From contig NZ_JAHVHU010000007.1 of NCBI RefSeq assembly GCF_019802045.1, positions 186,001-250,000 on the forward strand: a stretch of DNA of 64,000 bases, in the 5' to 3' direction. The notes under the pieces are model-generated. The model was not told the origin of the DNA. It did no database searches and saw only the letters and a list, made by a program, of their open reading frames with translations. The DNA comes from Membranihabitans marinus. GTDB taxonomy: Bacteria; Bacteroidota; Bacteroidia; Chitinophagales; Saprospiraceae. A program made the position numbers and the translations under genes. Every line of letters starts with the position of its first letter. The first letter of the stretch is position 1. Below, in pieces: positions 35,632 to 44,264 of this stretch.

Positions 35632-36360
35632 TTAATTGACCATTGACTCCAAAAAGCCATCTGCAATGGTATTCATATAAGGTAACTGTTCCAATTGATG
35701 AAGTCGAGGCGCCTCTGTAAGCGGATAATCCTTCAAGATCTCTTTCAAGTCGATAGGAATAATAATCTCCCTGACTTCTCCACCACGAAAGGATAACCCG
35801 TCATTCCATTCCAAAATGCGATAGGTGTCGTTTCCCCCTGTATGGAGTGTAGAAGCACCTGGTGAGGAATCATGGAGTTTGAAATTACCTTCTATTTTAG
35901 TAAAAATATAGCTTTGCCACGCCGGCCAATATTCACTGGTCAGACTCATGGCAGAACCGGCTTCATGATTGGCAGGAAGGGTAGCATTTTGAGCTGCTGT
36001 CAGCCCCAATCCAAAAGACAGTGAACTGTAATCTCCGGATGGCACCTCAAATCGAAGTGTCTGTTCTGTCTCCCGGACCACATCTCCGCTTGTATTTTGT
36101 AAAAAGGACACATGCAGGACATCGACCATATCAAGAGATTCAGATTCGTTTTGCAACTTGAAGTCTGACAAGTAAAAACTAACCTTACTGAATTGCATCT
36201 CTACTGAATCGTTAATAGCGTACCAGCGCTGTGGTCCTGACACAGGAGATCCGTCATACCTCAACTCCAGGACCAAATCTAATTTTGTAGTTGTCTTGTT
36301 GTCCTCCTTGTTACAGCCCATCACAATCGTGAACATCAACAGTAAAAATAGTATTCTCAT
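35632..36360 (-). CDS. MbnP-like lipoprotein
   Basis: A 242-residue exported lipoprotein (leader MRILFLLLMFTIVMGC with lipobox at C16). The mature part shows the MbnP pattern: a first strand LVLELRYDGSPV, then FSKVSFYLSDFKLQN, and the conserved tryptophan region YWPAWQSYIFTKIEGNF. MbnP proteins are periplasmic metal- or methanobactin-associated and usually sit beside an MbnH di-haem peroxidase. No such partner is nearby here. It follows gldD by 31 bases on the same strand. The role is not assigned. Confidence 0.8.
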   Translation of the reverse strand: MRILFLLLMFTIVMGCNKEDNKTTTKLDLVLELRYDGSPVSGPQRWYAINDSVEMQFSKVSFYLSDFKLQNESESLDMVDVLHVSFLQNTSGDVVRETEQTLRFEVPSGDYSSLSFGLGLTAAQNATLPANHEAGSAMSLTSEYWPAWQSYIFTKIEGNFKLHDSSPGASTLHTGGNDTYRILEWNDGLSFRGGEVREIIIPIDLKEILKDYPLTEAPRLHQLEQLPYMNTIADGFLESMVN

Positions 36361-36391
36361 ACCACACTAACGTCAACGATATCGCTTTGTT

Positions 36392-36991
36392 TTACTGCCA
36401 TTCAATACTTTTGATAAGGGTGTCCATATCCGCGTGAATATATTTCAAAACAGGTGCAATAGAATCCGGATTAGGCTGAACCTGGAAATACAATGCACCT
36501 CTGAGAAAATGCTCGGAGGTATCGGTTACAAAAAACTGAAAGGGAGATGCCACCGGTCCTTTGAGTTCGAAAGACATTCCGGACGTCCGGCCATCCTGAT
36601 TGATCGGAATTTCTTCAATACTGCTGGCTATTGCACTATGTTCATATACCATCTGGAAGCTTTCTGCAGATAAATCCTCAAAAGTATGTGCCGCTCCGAT
36701 GGGGTAGTAGGTAAAATGTATATTTGCGCGCAAATTCGGATAAGTCAAATCGAACCAGCAGTTGTCCGGTAATTTGTCATCAAAATACATCTGTCGATCT
36801 TGAATCAGCGCATGTGTTGATTTTCGGAATGTAAACCCGCAATCTGTTTTATCGTAGACGGTTACATAATCAGCTTCGGGAAGCTCTTCATACGGATACA
36901 TTCGTGGTTTGGGGCCATACGCAGCTTCGTTCTCCCCTCCGCAGGCGAAAAACAAAAAAAAACTCAAAATTAAAAGTGAACAGCCTTTCAT
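36392..36991 (-). CDS. gldD: Gliding-motility lipoprotein GldD
   Basis: A 199-residue lipoprotein. The ATG at 36991 gives a leader with a lipobox (SFFLFFAC), 4 bases from the ssb stop; longer frames upstream would overlap ssb. The mature part begins with the GldD-type PKPRMYPYEELPEADYV. It continues with TDCGFTFRKSTHALI and CWFDLTYPNLRANIHFTYYPI, all seen in GldD. GldD is needed for gliding and secretion in Flavobacterium. The usual neighbour gldE is absent from this locus, but the mutY-ssb-gld order is kept. Confidence 0.9.
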   Translation of the reverse strand: MKGCSLLILSFFLFFACGGENEAAYGPKPRMYPYEELPEADYVTVYDKTDCGFTFRKSTHALIQDRQMYFDDKLPDNCWFDLTYPNLRANIHFTYYPIGAAHTFEDLSAESFQMVYEHSAIASSIEEIPINQDGRTSGMSFELKGPVASPFQFFVTDTSEHFLRGALYFQVQPNPDSIAPVLKYIHADMDTLIKSIEWQ

Positions 36992-36995
36992 TTTG

Positions 36996-37475
36996 TCAGA
37001 ACGGTAGATCATCCTCTTCTTCGTCTGAATCAGAGGCCGAAGATGTGGGCGCCGAGCTAGCATTTGACCCTGAAGAAGAACCCGACGAGCTACCGGCTAC
37101 GAACGGATCATTTTCTTCCGATGGAAATGGAGATCCTCCCCCCTGACTATCCCTTCGTTCGAGTGAACGCATGATGTTCGCAACCACTTCAGTGACATAC
37201 CGGTCGTTGCCATCTTTGTCTTGATATTTTCGGTGCGTCAGTTTACCTTCAATGTAGACAAGGCTTCCCTTTTTGAGTTGCCTTTCCGCACTTTCAGCCA
37301 AATAGCGCCACAAAATAACATTGTGCCATTCTGTCACCGTCTGCCATTCATTATTTTTATCCCGGTAGTTTTCATTGGTCGCCATAGGAAATTTTGCAAC
37401 TTTTGTTCCGCTTTCGAGGACACGTACTTCAGGATCTTTTCCCAGGTTTCCGACTAATATGACTTTATTGATCAT
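36996..37475 (-). CDS. ssb: Single-stranded DNA-binding protein
   Basis: A 159-residue SSB that protects single-stranded DNA and recruits partner proteins in replication and repair. The OB-fold domain covers about 1-110 (VILVGNLGKDPEVRVLESG, WHNVILWRYLAESAERQLKKG). It is followed by a glycine/serine-rich flexible linker and the acidic tip EEEDDLPF that binds RecQ, RecO and others. It overlaps the 3' end of mutY by 11 bases and precedes gldD by 4 bases, a typical Bacteroidota arrangement. Confidence 0.96.
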   Translation of the reverse strand: MINKVILVGNLGKDPEVRVLESGTKVAKFPMATNENYRDKNNEWQTVTEWHNVILWRYLAESAERQLKKGSLVYIEGKLTHRKYQDKDGNDRYVTEVVANIMRSLERRDSQGGGSPFPSEENDPFVAGSSSGSSSGSNASSAPTSSASDSDEEEDDLPF

Positions 37476-38550
37476 CGCTTTTCTTTATGCTTAAGTTATA
37501 AGATATCTTGTTTAAAAACAAACGCAGAGGTCGTGGTATTGCAAAGTTCTCCAAATTTTTTGACTCTACCATCATGATTTTTCCATTTTGTTCCCAATCG
37601 GTGGGCGGTTGGTCAACCAGATAGAATTGCAAGTGCAACTTCCGGTGGGAAAGCTCCCAGTTCATTTTACCTAATAAAGGCAGGTCGGGGGCTTTGCTTT
37701 TTTTTGAAGATTCAAGAAATGAGCCAAGACCTTTCTCCGAACCGATCACTGGAAATATAAATAAATTTTTCCAAATATTGGAAGATTTATTTTGAATCAT
37801 AGCCACTCTGCCCTGGTTCACGTATACCCCAAAATTTATCCAACGTTTCTTTTTAATGGTGGTACCGGACTTATACGGAAGATCATCAACCTTTTTCAAT
37901 TGATAGGCACGGCACGTACTCCGAGCCGGGCAACTGGCGCAATCGGGCTGCCGTGGTACACACATCATTGCCCCAAAATTCATGATTGCCTGGTTAAATT
38001 CTGCTGAAGGAATTTCCTGGACAATTCTATTGACCAGATCTTGGATAAATTTAGAGGTTCGGCTTGAAGTAATATCCTGCTCAATATTAAAATACCGACT
38101 AGTCACCCGCTTGACATTTCCGTCTACTACACCAATGGATTCTCCATACGCAAACGACGCTATCGCTGCTGACGTATATGGTCCGATTCCTTTTAATTTT
38201 TGCAGCCCCGCAGCCGTATCTGGAAATTCCCCACCTAATTCTAGAAAAACATATCGGGCTGTCTCGTGAAGATTCCGGGCTCTGCTGTAGTAGCCCAACC
38301 CTTCCCACAATACCAGCACGTCATCAATAGAAGCTGTGGCTAAAGACTGAAGGTCGGGAAATCGATGGATAAATCGCTCAAAGTAAGGCGTGCCTTGCTC
38401 CACACGGGTTTGCTGTAAAATAATTTCAGCGATCCATATGGTATACGGATCGCTGAAATTTTTCCAGGGCATCGGCCTGGGATTTTCGGTGTACCAATTC
38501 AGAAGTAGTTTTCCAAATCGGACTATCTGTTCCTGAGCTGGTTGTTCCAT
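37465..38550 (-). CDS. mutY: A/G-specific adenine glycosylase
   Basis: A 361-residue base-excision repair enzyme that removes adenine opposite 8-oxoguanine. The HhH-GPD core has LPWKNF-like PMPWKNFSDPYTIWIAEIIL, the catalytic aspartate region VDGNVKRVTSR and LKGIGPYTSAAIASF. The 4Fe-4S motif is C-x6-C-x2-C-x5-C (CVPRQPDCASCPARSTC). The C-terminal third is the NUDIX-like 8-oxoG recognition domain. Overlaps ssb. Length is normal. Confidence 0.96.
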   Translation of the reverse strand: MEQPAQEQIVRFGKLLLNWYTENPRPMPWKNFSDPYTIWIAEIILQQTRVEQGTPYFERFIHRFPDLQSLATASIDDVLVLWEGLGYYSRARNLHETARYVFLELGGEFPDTAAGLQKLKGIGPYTSAAIASFAYGESIGVVDGNVKRVTSRYFNIEQDITSSRTSKFIQDLVNRIVQEIPSAEFNQAIMNFGAMMCVPRQPDCASCPARSTCRAYQLKKVDDLPYKSGTTIKKKRWINFGVYVNQGRVAMIQNKSSNIWKNLFIFPVIGSEKGLGSFLESSKKSKAPDLPLLGKMNWELSHRKLHLQFYLVDQPPTDWEQNGKIMMVESKNLENFAIPRPLRLFLNKISYNLSIKKSDDQ

Positions 38551-38599
38551 GAAGATGATTTAGGAGGCACGATAGTGCTGCTCGGATATCATACTCATT

Positions 38600-39136
38600 T
38601 TAACTAGCTCGCGAATTCAATTCATAAATGTTATTGTATTGCACCTTGATTTTTTCTTTGAGTTCTTTTCGTGCAAAATATATTCTACTCTTGACAGTCC
38701 CTAATGGCAGGTCTAGTTTATCGGCTATCTCATGATATTTAAACCCTTCGTAATACATTTGAAAAGGCTCGCGCAAAGATTCCGGCAACTCGTCAATAAT
38801 TTCGAAAAGCTCCTCCATAAACATGGTCACCTCACCTTTGTTGAAGATATCATCTTCACCACTGTTCAAGTAGTAAAGGTTGCTGGTGTGGTCTGAAATT
38901 GTATTGTATCTTTTCCGTCGCCGGTAATTATTGATAAATATATTCTTCATGATGGTCATCAACCAGGCTCTGAAATTAGTACCTGGTCGAAATTTTTCTT
39001 TATTGCTAAAAGCCCGGTACGCTGTTTCCTGAAACAAATCGTGCGCTGCTTCATCATTCTTGGTCAGCGAGAAAGCAAAGCTCCGTAGAACTTTGGTTTG
39101 CTCGTCGAAGTTGTTCGAAAATTCAAATCTGGACAT
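38600..39136 (-). CDS. ECF-type RNA polymerase sigma factor
   Basis: A 178-residue sigma-70 family factor. The start at 39136 (MSRFEFSNNFDEQ) fits the family; the frame extends upstream through the promoter sequence and that part is not coding. Region 2 covers about 15-75 (AHDLFQETAYRAFSN, FRAWLMTIMKNIFINNYRRRKR); region 4 covers about 115-165 (ESLREPFQMYYEGFKYHEIA, GTVKSRIYFARKELKE). No anti-sigma gene is adjacent. A well-formed -7 box upstream means it is read by the primary sigma. Regulon unknown. Confidence 0.92.
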   Translation of the reverse strand: MSRFEFSNNFDEQTKVLRSFAFSLTKNDEAAHDLFQETAYRAFSNKEKFRPGTNFRAWLMTIMKNIFINNYRRRKRYNTISDHTSNLYYLNSGEDDIFNKGEVTMFMEELFEIIDELPESLREPFQMYYEGFKYHEIADKLDLPLGTVKSRIYFARKELKEKIKVQYNNIYELNSRAS

Positions 39137-39164
39137 TGTATTAAATTTTGTTTGTTGACTGTTA

Positions 39165-39172
39165 CAAATATA
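39165..39172 (-). promoter_or_regulatory. -7 box for the ECF sigma gene
   Basis: The minus strand reads TATATTTG, an exact TAnnTTTG match, 28 bases before the ATG at 39136. A weak TTAGG about 20 bases further upstream could be the -33 element. This position rules out the longer in-frame start at 39244. Confidence 0.5.
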
Positions 39173-39314
39173 ATGTTTGTTTAATGAAAATCCTAATTTG
39201 GTTAAACAATATTCTCTTAAATTACTGTTATAGTCATTAAACATATCCTAATACATCTGACTATCAATCAGTTGTACAAATATTAACGTTCACGTCAGAT
39301 TGAATATTGTACGC

Positions 39315-40400
39315 CTACCGTTGCGTCATCTTAAACATGATAAAGGTGAGAAACCCAAATACTATATTGGGAAGCCAAACGCCAAGAGCGGGGGGAACCA
39401 CAGCAGAATTAGCGAAGGTAATACTGAATTTTGAAAATAAAATAAACAACGCACCGATCAAAAGTCCAGCTGCCAAATGAAGTCCCAGCCCCCCGCGCAC
39501 CTTGCGGGATGATATACTCACAGCCAGAATTGTCAGGATAAATGACGTAACAGCATCTGCGGTTCTTCGATGAATCTCAATCCACGATGAGGTAACATTC
39601 GAAAACCCTTTGAGCTTTTGTTCCTGAACCTGGTCATACAACTCAAACGTCGTAAAGGTTCGCTCAAATTCATCAATCTGTATAAAGTCGCCCGGTTTGA
39701 TGTAAAGCGTCGTATCCAGATATTTGTTTTTATGAACTTCCAGGTGTTGACGATCCCCTTCAAATGTTCTTATCGAATAGTCATATAGCTTCCACTGAAA
39801 CGGAGCTTCCACAATCTCCATTTTATTCGCCTTTATAATTTCTACGATCCGGTCGTTCTGGATCTTTTCCAACTGGATATCGTAGGCAGATGTATCTGAG
39901 GGTCTGTAGGTCCGGATATAAATCATGGATTCAGGGGTGAGCATTTGTTGGATATTGCTCTCCCGGATCTTCTTTTTATTGTCACTTAGGTGGTTAGCAA
40001 TAAAAACAATACGGGATTTTTCACCATAGGGAATCAAAAAATGATTCGCGAACAAATGTATTCCTGATACAATAATACCACCGAGAATATAAGGATATAA
40101 AAACCGTCTGAAACTGACACCTGCATTCAACACAGATAGGATTTCACTGTTTTTGGCTAATCTGGAGGTGAAAAAAATGACACTTATCAGAATAAAAATA
40201 GGCCATATTGTACTGTCAATAAAAAGAATAAAAGGGATAAAATATTCTTTAATAATCGTACTGGCTGGCAATTGCGTATCGGCCAACTTTTGCACTTTTT
40301 CACTAAAATCAAAAACCACCGATACAGCCGTTGATAACAAAACCGTAAAGAAAAACGTTTTCAAAAACTTACCCAGGATGTACCGATCTATAATTTTCAT
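39315..40400 (-). CDS. lptG: LptF/LptG-family LPS export permease
   Basis: A 361-residue inner-membrane protein of the YjgP/YjgQ family. An N-terminal amphipathic start (MKIIDRYILGKFLKTFFFTV) is followed by three membrane segments, a long periplasmic beta-jellyroll-like part (about 130-270), and three C-terminal segments. LptF/LptG pull LPS out of the inner membrane with LptB. The gene begins immediately after the tgt stop codon (0-base gap), an arrangement common in Bacteroidota. Last gene of the SPOR-rodA-tgt-lptG run. Confidence 0.9.
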   Translation of the reverse strand: MKIIDRYILGKFLKTFFFTVLLSTAVSVVFDFSEKVQKLADTQLPASTIIKEYFIPFILFIDSTIWPIFILISVIFFTSRLAKNSEILSVLNAGVSFRRFLYPYILGGIIVSGIHLFANHFLIPYGEKSRIVFIANHLSDNKKKIRESNIQQMLTPESMIYIRTYRPSDTSAYDIQLEKIQNDRIVEIIKANKMEIVEAPFQWKLYDYSIRTFEGDRQHLEVHKNKYLDTTLYIKPGDFIQIDEFERTFTTFELYDQVQEQKLKGFSNVTSSWIEIHRRTADAVTSFILTILAVSISSRKVRGGLGLHLAAGLLIGALFILFSKFSITFANSAVVPPALGVWLPNIVFGFLTFIMFKMTQR

Positions 40401-41537
40401 CTACAATCTTTGACTGTATTGTGTAATGGCTTTTTCTTTCCAGGTATCAAAAACACCCTGTTTGATTTTCTCCCGGGCCGCACGTACTAACTGAAGATAA
40501 AAGGTCAAATTTTGCAAAGTAGCTATCTGCGCGCCTAATAATTCTTTACTTAAAAATAGATGTCGCAAATATGCCTTACTATGTCGACGACTGGTATCGG
40601 CGTTACTCCGGGCATCAATGGGCGAGAAATCCTTCTTCCATTTCTCGTTCTTTATATTAATAATTCCTTCATGCGTATACAACATTCCGTGGCGAGCGTT
40701 TCGTGAAGGAAGCACACAATCAAACATATCAATCCCCAGGGCAATGTTTTCCAATAAATTGGCTGGTGTTCCCACCCCCATAAGATACCGGGGCTTGCTC
40801 GCCGGCAGTATACCATTTATAAGTTCTACCATGGCATACATATCCTCATCCGGCTCTCCCACAGAAAGACCACCGATGGCATTAATCGGCGCCTCTTTGG
40901 AAGCAATATACGCTGCTGATTGAGCACGAAGGTCTGCATACACACTCCCTTGCACAATGGGCGCCAAACATTGTTGGACGGCTGAGTCCGTATCCGTTTT
41001 ACTGAACTGATCAAAGCAACGATCCAACCACCGGTGTGTCATATGCATGGAATCCCTGGCATAATCCTTTGGGCATGGATACGGCGTGCATTCGTCAAAA
41101 GCCATGATAATATCAGCCCCGATGGTTCGCTGTATATCCACCACCGATTCCGGTGTAAATAAGTGTTTTGATCCGTCAATATGGCTTCGGAACTCCACTC
41201 CTTTCTCCGTGATCTTTCGGTTTTTACCCAGGGAATAAACCTGAAAACCGCCTGAATCCGTCAGAACTGGTTTTTTCCAACTATTAAAGGAATGGATTCC
41301 ACCTGCTTTATCAATCACTTCGAGTCCGGGGCGTAAATAGAGGTGATATGTGTTGGCCAAAATAATTTCAGCATGAATGACTTCTTCCAATTCCGACATG
41401 TGAATGCCTTTTACAGTAGCCACGGTTCCCACCGGCATAAAAATAGGTGTATGAATCACTCCTCGTGGTGTATGCAATCGACCAGCCCGCGCGTCGGAGC
41501 TTTTGTCATTATAATCTATGTCAAACGTAAAACTCAA
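40401..41537 (-). CDS. tgt: tRNA-guanine transglycosylase lacking zinc ligands
   Basis: A 378-residue TGT that places the queuosine precursor at the wobble position of tRNAs. Catalytic landmarks are present: VLTDSGGFQVYSL (general-base aspartate), IVQGSVYADLR, LSVGEP and the nucleophile region GIDMFDCVLPSRNARHG. The usual zinc site C-x-C-x2-C plus a later H is not. The aligned residues are S311, A313 and S316 in IDARSNADTSRRHSKAYLRH, and Q342 in IATLQNLTFYL. So all four ligands differ. Whether this is a phylum trait is discussed in the findings. The gene fits tightly between rodA (2 bases) and lptG. Confidence 0.94.
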   Translation of the reverse strand: MSFTFDIDYNDKSSDARAGRLHTPRGVIHTPIFMPVGTVATVKGIHMSELEEVIHAEIILANTYHLYLRPGLEVIDKAGGIHSFNSWKKPVLTDSGGFQVYSLGKNRKITEKGVEFRSHIDGSKHLFTPESVVDIQRTIGADIIMAFDECTPYPCPKDYARDSMHMTHRWLDRCFDQFSKTDTDSAVQQCLAPIVQGSVYADLRAQSAAYIASKEAPINAIGGLSVGEPDEDMYAMVELINGILPASKPRYLMGVGTPANLLENIALGIDMFDCVLPSRNARHGMLYTHEGIINIKNEKWKKDFSPIDARSNADTSRRHSKAYLRHLFLSKELLGAQIATLQNLTFYLQLVRAAREKIKQGVFDTWKEKAITQYSQRL

Positions 41538-41539
41538 TA

Positions 41540-42958
41540 CTAGACGTTTTTTCGGGAAATGTTGATAAATACTGCAAACATAAGGGTAAAACCCAGTAAT
41601 GCAGACCCTCCAAATGAAATAAAAGGCAATGGAATGCCGATCACCGGAACCATCCCCAGCGTCATTCCGATATTAATAAAGACATGAAAGAACAGCACAC
41701 CTGCCAGCCCATATCCAAAGTTGGTCACAAACCGGGTACTGGATCGTTCTGCGACATAAAGAATTCGCATTACCATAATAAGAAAGACAGCCATAATGAT
41801 GACCGAACCAACAAATCCCTGTTCTTCACCCACAATGCAAAAGATAAAATCAGTGGTATGCTCCGGCACATAATTCAGCTTAGTCAGTGTCCCCTGCATA
41901 TACCCCTTGCCATCGATACCGCCCGAACTGATAGCCATTTTGGACAATACCACATTATATAAACTCCCCCTTGGATCACATCTTTCAGGATGTAACCACA
42001 CATTGAGTCGATCCTGCTGATGTGGCTTCAGAACATTATAAAACACATAAGAAGTAGTATAGGATAAAGCTGAGAGCATGAGCAAGACCGACGTAACCAT
42101 GGAAACCAAGCGAAGTTTTCCTTCCCGGATAGTCAACAAGGTCATCACCAGGGCAAAAGCACCATCGATAATCAAGATCAATACATCGAGATCATTTTTG
42201 AAAAAAACCACATTCGCAATGGCAAGTAACAATATACTTCCAATCCAGTATTTTGAGAAATTATATTGTGAAGCATAAACAAACATGAGTAAAAGCAACA
42301 AAAAAGCAATGGTGCTATAAACGGTAAAACTAAGCGTCATGATAAATACCACCCCCAATAAAAACACCACCACAAATGGCCAGATGCTCAGTCCGTTTCG
42401 AAATAATACAAAGCTAAACGCAAAAAATATAAGAGCTGATCCGACATCAGGTTGAATCAATATCAGCAAAACCGGAATCACAATAATCACAAACGCGATC
42501 AACATGGATCGCACATTGGTCACTTTTACAGAAGGGTTGGCCAGATAATTCGAAAGAGATAAACAAGTTGCAAACTTCGCAAATTCCACAGGTTGAATGG
42601 ATATGCCCCCTACATTGAGCCATGCTTTGGCTCCATTGATTTCGGATCCAAATATCAACACGAGTACCAAAAATAGCAAACTGATCAAATAGATCGGCAA
42701 GGAAAAAACGTTCCAAAACTTCTTCTCAATCAATAACGCCGAAAAAAAGACCAGTGCAGCCGCGATGGTCCAAAAAGTTTGCATTCCGACAGCAGTATCC
42801 AGACTCCAAATATGGACTTCACTCCAAGAAGTAGCTGGCGTGGCCGCTACCTTAATAAACCACCCTATGATAAGGATGGCGAAAAATAAGACAAACAACA
42901 ACCAGTCGTATGTAGGACTACTTTTCGTTTTCACTTCTGTATAAGATTTTTCCGACAC
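41540..42958 (-). CDS. rodA: RodA-type SEDS glycosyltransferase
   Basis: A 472-residue polytopic membrane protein of the SEDS family, which polymerises peptidoglycan glycan strands. It has about ten membrane segments and the family landmarks GGISIQPVEFAKFATCLSLSNY, a periplasmic loop with LHPERCDPRGSLYNV, GYMQGTLTKLNYVPEHTTDFIFC (late loop) and the C-terminal GIPLPFISFGGSALL. RodA rather than FtsW is favoured by the shape-protein context in general but is not proven. The start overlaps the SPOR-like gene by 28 bases. Confidence 0.93.
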   Translation of the reverse strand: MSEKSYTEVKTKSSPTYDWLLFVLFFAILIIGWFIKVAATPATSWSEVHIWSLDTAVGMQTFWTIAAALVFFSALLIEKKFWNVFSLPIYLISLLFLVLVLIFGSEINGAKAWLNVGGISIQPVEFAKFATCLSLSNYLANPSVKVTNVRSMLIAFVIIVIPVLLILIQPDVGSALIFFAFSFVLFRNGLSIWPFVVVFLLGVVFIMTLSFTVYSTIAFLLLLLMFVYASQYNFSKYWIGSILLLAIANVVFFKNDLDVLILIIDGAFALVMTLLTIREGKLRLVSMVTSVLLMLSALSYTTSYVFYNVLKPHQQDRLNVWLHPERCDPRGSLYNVVLSKMAISSGGIDGKGYMQGTLTKLNYVPEHTTDFIFCIVGEEQGFVGSVIIMAVFLIMVMRILYVAERSSTRFVTNFGYGLAGVLFFHVFINIGMTLGMVPVIGIPLPFISFGGSALLGFTLMFAVFINISRKNV

Positions 42959-43353
42959 TGAATCACCTTATCAATAGGTACCGTTGCATTAATTAACAAG
43001 GCCTCCGGGAAATTTTCTCGTATCAGAGCCAATAACTGCATCGCATTTGAACGCGCTACAAAAGATCCCGCATAGAGTCGGTAATAAGGTGGGTCATGTT
43101 CCCATTCGTGGGGGATATACTGGTACAACTCGTCAAACTTGCGTTCGATGCGCTCCATTTCTCTCCGATCGGTAGTGAATAAATACTGGATCCGATAGCC
43201 CTCCAGTTCCGTGTTATCCTCATACCTGGCCTGATATTCCCGCATCGCTTTTTGGACGTGAGTGGTTTCTACGAACATAATCTCCTGAGCAAATCCCCAC
43301 TCAAGTGCACAAAAAGTTATCAACACAAGTAAGAGTAATTTCGTTGTCTTCAT
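42931..43353 (-). CDS. SPOR-like exported protein
   Basis: A 140-residue exported protein (signal peptide about 1-22). The mature part looks like a SPOR (peptidoglycan-binding) repeat: EGYRIQYLFTTDRREMERIE...LYQ followed by YYRLYAGSFVARSNAMQLLA. Residues match the RIQ-F...A-x-L and Y-V-x-VGPF-type two-strand pattern loosely. It overlaps the start of rodA, so the two are probably translated together. That context suggests a cell-wall role. No other domain. Confidence 0.7.
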   Translation of the reverse strand: MKTTKLLLLVLITFCALEWGFAQEIMFVETTHVQKAMREYQARYEDNTELEGYRIQYLFTTDRREMERIERKFDELYQYIPHEWEHDPPYYRLYAGSFVARSNAMQLLALIRENFPEALLINATVPIDKVIQCRKNLIQK

Positions 43354-43593
43354 AATTTGATGTTCCTATTAAATTGGCGAAACAATACTTCATGGGTTAA
43401 CCGCATCGATTTACTTTGCAATACAGAAGCAGTATCCTGATCAATTATTGCAATCAACCATCAGAAAAAGCATCGAACTCCCATCTCGACTTATGCTAAA
43501 TATTAGGTGCTGCATTCGTTGTGGAAGTTTCTGATTATATCAGAAGTACAAGTGAATATTGATTGCCGGGTTGATGAATTTATGCCTGAGCAT

Positions 43594-44223
43594 TTACAAC
43601 AAGGAACTAGTCCCGATCCTGTCAGCACCCAGTTTAATCAGTGTTTCTGCTTGTTCGACTGTCCTGATGCCTCCGGCAGCTTTTATTTTCAATTCTGGCG
43701 GACACAATGATTTTAAAAACGAAACCATCTCCTGCGTAGTATCTCCATAGACACCTGTGCCGGTTTTTATGTATTCTACATTGTATTTCACACAATAATC
43801 CACGATAATTTTAAGCTCATCCCGGGTGAGCAGATTGTGATCTGCGATCAACTTCAGTTTTGCATTTTTCACTCTGCACATACTGGACAGACTGTCTATC
43901 TCCCGATCTACGTAGGACCACATTTCCGTTTTAACAGCACTGATATTGAGCACAGCATCGATTTCTGATGCCCCGTCACTGATGACCTCTTTAATCTCTT
44001 CTACCTTGCTTTTATAGGAGTCAAATCCATTGGGGAAGCCAACCACTGTTGAGATTTTAAACCGTTCATTTTCAACCCGCCGACGGATGTGTTCTACAAA
44101 AAAAGGCGGAACACATACTGAATAGTATCCCATTTCGATGGCTCTATCGACATGTTCATCGATCGTGGAATAAACGAGGTCGGGTCTGAGCAGGGTAAAA
44201 TCAATGTGTTTACGAATATCCAT
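43594..44223 (-). CDS. deoC: Deoxyribose-phosphate aldolase
   Basis: A 209-residue class I aldolase that splits 2-deoxyribose-5-phosphate into glyceraldehyde-3-phosphate and acetaldehyde in deoxynucleoside breakdown. Landmarks: IDFTLLRPD, the Y-C-V-P motif in GYYSVCVPPFF, GFPNGFDSYKSKVEEI, the Schiff-base lysine in YIKTGTGVYGD, and the second lysine in IKAAGGIRTVEQA. A little shorter than many DeoC proteins but complete. It lies 41 bases after the secA stop on the same strand and may be read with it. Confidence 0.92.
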   Translation of the reverse strand: MDIRKHIDFTLLRPDLVYSTIDEHVDRAIEMGYYSVCVPPFFVEHIRRRVENERFKISTVVGFPNGFDSYKSKVEEIKEVISDGASEIDAVLNISAVKTEMWSYVDREIDSLSSMCRVKNAKLKLIADHNLLTRDELKIIVDYCVKYNVEYIKTGTGVYGDTTQEMVSFLKSLCPPELKIKAAGGIRTVEQAETLIKLGADRIGTSSLL

Positions 44224-44264
44224 GAATATGTGCTTTGGCTAACCGAAATTAAATAAATTTTCAA

